Part shown: piece after piece, positions 62,201 to 64,000 of the stretch
Layout: each line of letters begins with the position of its first letter
How positions within the stretch are numbered: position 1 is the first letter of the stretch
From: Methylotenera sp965234545
GTDB lineage: Bacteria > Pseudomonadota > Gammaproteobacteria > Burkholderiales > Methylophilaceae
NCBI GenBank assembly: GCA_965234545.1
Contig: OZ248348.1
Span: forward strand, 248,001 to 312,000
Direction of reading: 5' to 3'
DNA: 64,000 bases
The notes under the pieces: generated by a model
Databases searched by the model: none
What the model was told of the DNA's origin: nothing
Seen by the model: only the letters and a program-made list of their open reading frames with translations
Program-made: the position numbers and the translations under genes

Positions 62201-64000
62201 GCGGCAATGGTACCGCTGGAGCGGCAGGGGGCTCAGGGATTGTTATCGTTCGTTACTTGGGTGCGGATGCGGGCTCTGGAGGCACTGAAACCACAGGGAC
62301 TGGCACTGCAACAGGCTATAGCTTGCATACCTTTACAACGACGGGTGCTGGCACACTGACCTTTAACTCCATTGCTGCAACATTGTCAGGGAACATCAGT
62401 GGTGCCAATCAACTAACAGTCAATGCTGCACCGGGCACCTTGACCCTTTCAGGCACCAACACCTACTCAGGGGGCACCACCGTCTCTGGCGGCATGGTGC
62501 TTGCTGGCATTGCTTCAACGGGCAGCGTAACTAATGGCGCATTCGGAACGGGCACGGTGACGGTGCAGTCTGGCTTCACCGTGGACCTAAATGGTTTTAA
62601 TGTGGCGAATGCCATGAACTTAAGTGGCGCCGGTCTGAGCAGCAATGGCGCGTTGATTAATTCTGGCGCAGCAGCAACAGCCAGCGGTGCGGTGACTATT
62701 GCCGCTAACACGTCCATCGGCGGTTCCGGTGCCATTACCATGAGTGGGGCCATTTCAGCCAGCACCTATACAGTCAGCTTTGTGAACGGCGCGAGCGTGA
62801 CAGCGACGAACACCAGCAACAGCATTGCAACGGTGGTGATTACGAGCAGTGCCTTGGTGCTTAAAACAACGGCTGCGCTGACCGTGAATGCCAGCAGCTT
62901 GAGCGGGGCATCTACTCTACAAACCGTGGCAGCCGCTAAAGACATCACCGTGTCAGGCGCCATCACCAACAACACCAATGGCAACAGCCTAACCTTGATG
63001 GCCTCCAGGGATGTCTTGGTTTCGGCTGCGATTGCTGGTGACACGGGTAAATCGCTAGCACTCAATTTCTATTCCGATGTGGACAGCACCGGTGGTGGCG
63101 GCTTCAAATCGACAGTTTCATCTGCGACGATAAGCACCTTTGGCGGAGCCATAACCATCGGCGGTGGGACAACCGACACCACCAGCGGTTGCGGGGCGGC
63201 GTATTCTTGCATAGCAGGGTATGCAAGTTATGGCAGCAGCACTGGTAATGCTGATGGTATTTATCTACTCAGCTCACTCAATGCCGCGGGCGGCAACATC
63301 AGCTTGTACGGTCGCGGCAACCCGACAGCCACAACAGCCGGTGCCGGGATTTACATTAATTATACTGGCACCGTAATAAGCACTTCTGGCACAGGGACGA
63401 TTACCCTTAATGGCGTATCTACTGGCGCAGAGCGCGGTATCTATTTTGTCAGCGGCAATATTTTAGCGGGCAGCGGGCTAATTTCGATGACTGCCACAGC
63501 TAACGCCACCAATGCCTATGCCGGCTTTAGGCTCGATGGAAGCACCATTACATCAACCGGCGCCTTGTCAATTAGTGGTACAGGCGGTAGTTCAGAGAAC
63601 GCCGTATTTATCTATGGGGCTGGCACCATCAGCGTGGCTGGCGATATCACCATCAACGGTCAAAATGCCAACCGGAACTGGGGCGTCTCTATTGATCTTG
63701 GTAAAGTATTGCAGACAAGTGCAGGCAACATTTCAATAACGGCCGTGGGCACAGGTGGTTTATATCTAAACGGCAGTCTTGTAGCTGGCAATGACCTAAC
63801 AACCCCTTCTTCGGGTGGCACGATCGGCATCAATACAACGGGTAATTCAAACTACGCGTTTCAACAAAATACGGGCTCATTGATTTCTTACGGCGCCATA
63901 TCGGTTACCGCTCTTGGGAGCAGCGCCCATACTTATTACCTGCATGGTACTGGGGCCAAAGTAAGATCGGCATCGGACATCACGATTAGCGCAACCTCAG
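56299..64000 (+). CDS. Giant two-partner secretion exoprotein TpsA (filamentous haemagglutinin type), 3' end beyond window
   Basis: The frame is open from the ATG at 56299 to the window edge, 2567 codons with no stop. Signal peptide at about residues 1-33 (ending AHA), then a TPS secretion domain (about 45-165; 'VNWEKFDVGSAATVNFNQP', 'GEVVLVNQAGVYFAPSAS'). 'GGFIETSG' (about 663) and 'WLLDPYNISID' (about 687) mark the end of the haemagglutinin-like part. An inserted module (about 855-1060) and autotransporter-type repeats (such as 'GSGTLTLSGANTYTGLTTIS', about 1095) follow. A glycine-rich domain (about 1750-1986) comes next, then more beta-helix-like repeats. It is probably a surface adhesin or shed fibre; its ligand is unknown. 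Codon use shifts along the gene. Confidence 0.9.
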   Translation, partial: MIHLLTTHTNKALVFLISAWCLCVSFAAHAETPPATTALPTNGQVVAGTANISTDASNASAPVMNVNQASQRAVVNWEKFDVGSAATVNFNQPNAQASTLNRVSDPNPSKVFGKINAPGEVVLVNQAGVYFAPSASLDVGAVVATSHSINDADYMAGKAQFDRNGATGKVINEGQIKTSLAGYVALLAPEVRNSGVIVAQMGTVVMAAGERVTLNFDSSKKLASITTTPSTIRTLIENRNAVQAPGGLIILSAPAVDSLVAGVIKQSGTLNAGSAGSMVANKGGRIMLSASHVTLSAGSKTLARGETGGGKVEVVATKTATVEAGAKVSVSATGNGDGGSISIHADEKTTINGTLLAQGGKIAGNGGTISTTSNGQVEIGATAEVKAGVRSEAGQVGTWNVTAANVEITQVNAPVIAATLNQANVKVKAQAGNVTVHETAVIQKTAPKLTELKLEASQSVFIRGQVQSARLSPITLAIISEHAIELAESAQVQAAQVSLQAPSIDTAGNIFAYLFGDGSSLPLISFMAGRISLAGTLRAGSNGRAGKITLQGQGGVDIQNANLYANGDDGGEVSIISSLGSVNLTNSMIQTNGGEGRGGAISVAGLQNTILSGSSLEATGINQGGKILVGNDAQNGTLPFSAYASLNQYSILNTQATGLNSLGGFIETSGHVLNMLASINVGRGGMWLLDPYNISIDDDATTVSGTAYSSNYTSAANSVIRASAINASLNAGTSVTIQTGSGGTSAGDIRVVAAISKTGGGDATLTLTAHNNITVYKSISSTVGKLNINLNSSALAGTGIGTILYAGLTSNGGNITFGSSSSNGNLAVGGDLTLNSGGGAVTVNGTVAGVAQLLYETTNPTRNVSGNIIYTTGYGVATGEAAINFAGSIGRITYRMEVNYGGTLYYADVGFDAWASVTATGTTANSLRIPDASNTSVLQKTVYNMVVKSNQAGISGMASAVATGAGQTGLLELWYWNYGPTGGDTNIYDYADTQSADGNYGSFQVHNQATGATVLAWNNHSQATPDIGIGSFSGTAPNLTRNPDWTFSGSNGLGNADWKLQIGVNENSSKLTISTGGTSEIKGAVSNLAGLTKLGSGTLTLSGANTYTGLTTISAGTLKINNTAALGTSAGGVSVTSGAVLDLNGINYSTAEALTLNGTGISLGGALVNSSATGATYAGLITLGSASSIVGGTGTINISNVGTITGATFGLTLGGAAGGTLTSILGTTTGTLTKQGAGIWVLAAANTYTGGTTISAGILSVASGGSSGTHLSSGTVTIAASGLLLASSTATISNAISISAFGGTIAAATGSTLTIGGNITTTAPTVGASGYAGTVTFGDGLTSGAFPTTALAPLTVSYGTLKAVGTTNRYQQGGSSVNPYILINNGGTLDMGGLSNNYTSATVTLNNGTLTNSASSGSSNGPATTTAIVLQAGGGTISAGTGATLAISGVVSGSGALTIGSAGNAGTVTFTGANTLSGGTTIAVGTLKVGHLTALGASSSAVSVTSGAVLDLNGIAVVNTNALTLNGTGISTGGALINGSATLASYAGTINLVTDASIGGSSGAITLSGVISGAGLIKIGSNTLTLSGANAYTGITTISGGILSISSDGNLGAVPASTTANELTLNGGALQATASMTLDAKRGITLTANSGLAATSGKNLIYAGTIAGGFGLTINGASQTGTVSLAVANSYTEGTTVSAGSLAIYNNGSIGSGVLTLAGSTTLKLGRAITDISNAISLTGAATVAFDTSVEYLIIGGGGGGGGGQASEHGGGGGGGGGVVSGSTDVTASSLAVTVGAGGTAGSANSTAGGIGGTSSLGTVQSYGGGGGSSYFGADATANGASGGGGAVSATLNNISGAAGGAQGNSGGNVGGTGTNWRAGAGGGGAGGAGANITASGAQQGGAGGAGSDNTISGASTYYGAGGAGGGSTSGVGGSGVGGNGGSNAGTLATVGAANSGSGGGGGMGTGGGNGTAGAAGGSGIVIVRYLGADAGSGGTETTGTGTATGYSLHTFTTTGAGTLTFNSIAATLSGNISGANQLTVNAAPGTLTLSGTNTYSGGTTVSGGMVLAGIASTGSVTNGAFGTGTVTVQSGFTVDLNGFNVANAMNLSGAGLSSNGALINSGAAATASGAVTIAANTSIGGSGAITMSGAISASTYTVSFVNGASVTATNTSNSIATVVITSSALVLKTTAALTVNASSLSGASTLQTVAAAKDITVSGAITNNTNGNSLTLMASRDVLVSAAIAGDTGKSLALNFYSDVDSTGGGGFKSTVSSATISTFGGAITIGGGTTDTTSGCGAAYSCIAGYASYGSSTGNADGIYLLSSLNAAGGNISLYGRGNPTATTAGAGIYINYTGTVISTSGTGTITLNGVSTGAERGIYFVSGNILAGSGLISMTATANATNAYAGFRLDGSTITSTGALSISGTGGSSENAVFIYGAGTISVAGDITINGQNANRNWGVSIDLGKVLQTSAGNISITAVGTGGLYLNGSLVAGNDLTTPSSGGTIGINTTGNSNYAFQQNTGSLISYGAISVTALGSSAHTYYLHGTGAKVRSASDITISATS
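58855..59475 (+). other. Module in tpsA resembling one found in sialate O-acetylesterase-like proteins
   Basis: Tps residues about 853-1059: 'GRITYRMEVNYGGTLYYADV', 'WYWNYGP', 'GNYGSFQVHNQATGATVLAW', 'PDIGIGSFSG' and 'PDWTFSGSNG'. The order of these motifs matches what I recall of a beta-rich module attached to sialate O-acetylesterase-like secreted proteins in planctomycetes and verrucomicrobia. It is in frame and splits the haemagglutinin part from the repeats. The match is from memory and needs a profile search. Confidence 0.5.
59581..62545 (+). repeat. Autotransporter-associated (PATR-type) repeats in tpsA
   Basis: Motifs of the kind 'GTLTLSGANTYTGGTTIS' recur at 59584, 60004, 60697, 61033, 61339 and 62434. 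Around three of them a longer block recurs: 'SGAVLDLNGI', 'LTLNGTGIS', 'GGALVNSSAT' at about 59700-59830, 60800-60930 and (more diverged) 62560-62690. These repeats form beta-helical stalks in exported proteins. Confidence 0.8.
61546..62256 (+). other. Glycine-rich domain inside tpsA
   Basis: About 237 codons, from 'VEYLIIGGGGGGGGGQASEH' to 'GSGIVIVRY'. More than a third are Gly. The layout, an opening 'YLIIGGGG' and a closing 'GGSGIVIVRY', fits the glycine-rich domain found in large secreted proteins of diverse bacteria. It is not mere low-complexity DNA: the frame is fixed and GGC/GGT codons alternate. Confidence 0.7.

Noticed and set aside
61865..62359. 164-codon + strand frame inside the glycine-rich part of tpsA
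   Set aside because: It is a frame-shifted reading of the Gly-rich domain; the tpsA frame is open and carries the domain motifs.
56844..63065. Many Ala/Pro/Val-rich open frames on the - strand of tpsA
   Set aside because: They are shadows caused by the Gly/Thr/Ala-rich codons of tpsA, with no starts, order or recognisable domains of their own.

Overview
The window is a contiguous piece of a proteobacterial chromosome, almost certainly a betaproteobacterium. The evidence is the order of the ribosomal-protein genes, the betaproteobacterial look of RpoA, GroEL and Fis, the dusB-fis and coaBC/dut/radC/rpmB/rpmG neighbourhoods, and combined RpoH-like and HrcA-type signals before groES. A receptor resembling the TonB-dependent PQQ importer PqqU (YncD) would suit a PQQ-using methylotroph such as Methylophilaceae, but that family call is an inference of low to moderate strength. 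Genes are tightly packed, with no insertion sequence, prophage or CRISPR array.

Layout. (1) 1-9986: the end of the S10 operon (rpsC end, rplP, rpmC, rpsQ), the spc operon (rplN to secY, rpmJ) and the alpha operon (rpsM, rpsK, rpsD, rpoA, rplQ). A promoter is visible at each operon boundary, and infA is absent from its usual place between secY and rpmJ. (2) 10050-22107: a thioredoxin-fold protein, MgtE, an MscS-type channel, rpmG-rpmB, dut, the PqqU-like receptor, coaBC, radC, an MgtC/DUF4010 membrane protein, and a CstA transporter with its small YbdD-type partner. (3) 22139-33074: a CinA-N-like protein, a cysteine-cluster protein, an MHS-family transporter, dusB-fis, purH-purD, hemF, an M18 aminopeptidase, an APC permease and a cytochrome c. 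(4) 33075-42727: a hexose-phosphate mutarotase-like protein, ilvD, an OsmC protein, an FKBP lipoprotein, dacB-bioA joined to a ParDE-type toxin-antitoxin module with its operator, rlhA (ydcP) and a PhnA/YjdM protein. (5) 42765-46263: an unknown protein, groES-groEL and a second unknown protein.

(6) 46292-54040 is a cyanophycin locus. A truncated synthetase paralogue (cphA') and full-length cphA are transcribed rightward. Divergently from them run an unusual ABC exporter with a zinc-ribbon-bearing N-terminal extension and a DUF1854 protein. Cyanophycin is a storage polymer with an aspartate backbone and arginine side chains. No cyanophycinase is present here. A tRNA-Arg(ACG) follows on the other strand.

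(7) 54497-64000 is a two-partner secretion system: an outer-membrane TpsB transporter whose stop codon overlaps the start of a giant TpsA exoprotein. The tpsA frame is open from 56299 to the window edge (at least 2567 codons). It carries a haemagglutinin-type secretion domain, an inserted module resembling one known from sialate O-acetylesterase-like proteins, several autotransporter-type repeats and a long glycine-rich domain. The cyanophycin locus and the tpsA mosaic are the most interesting parts of the window.
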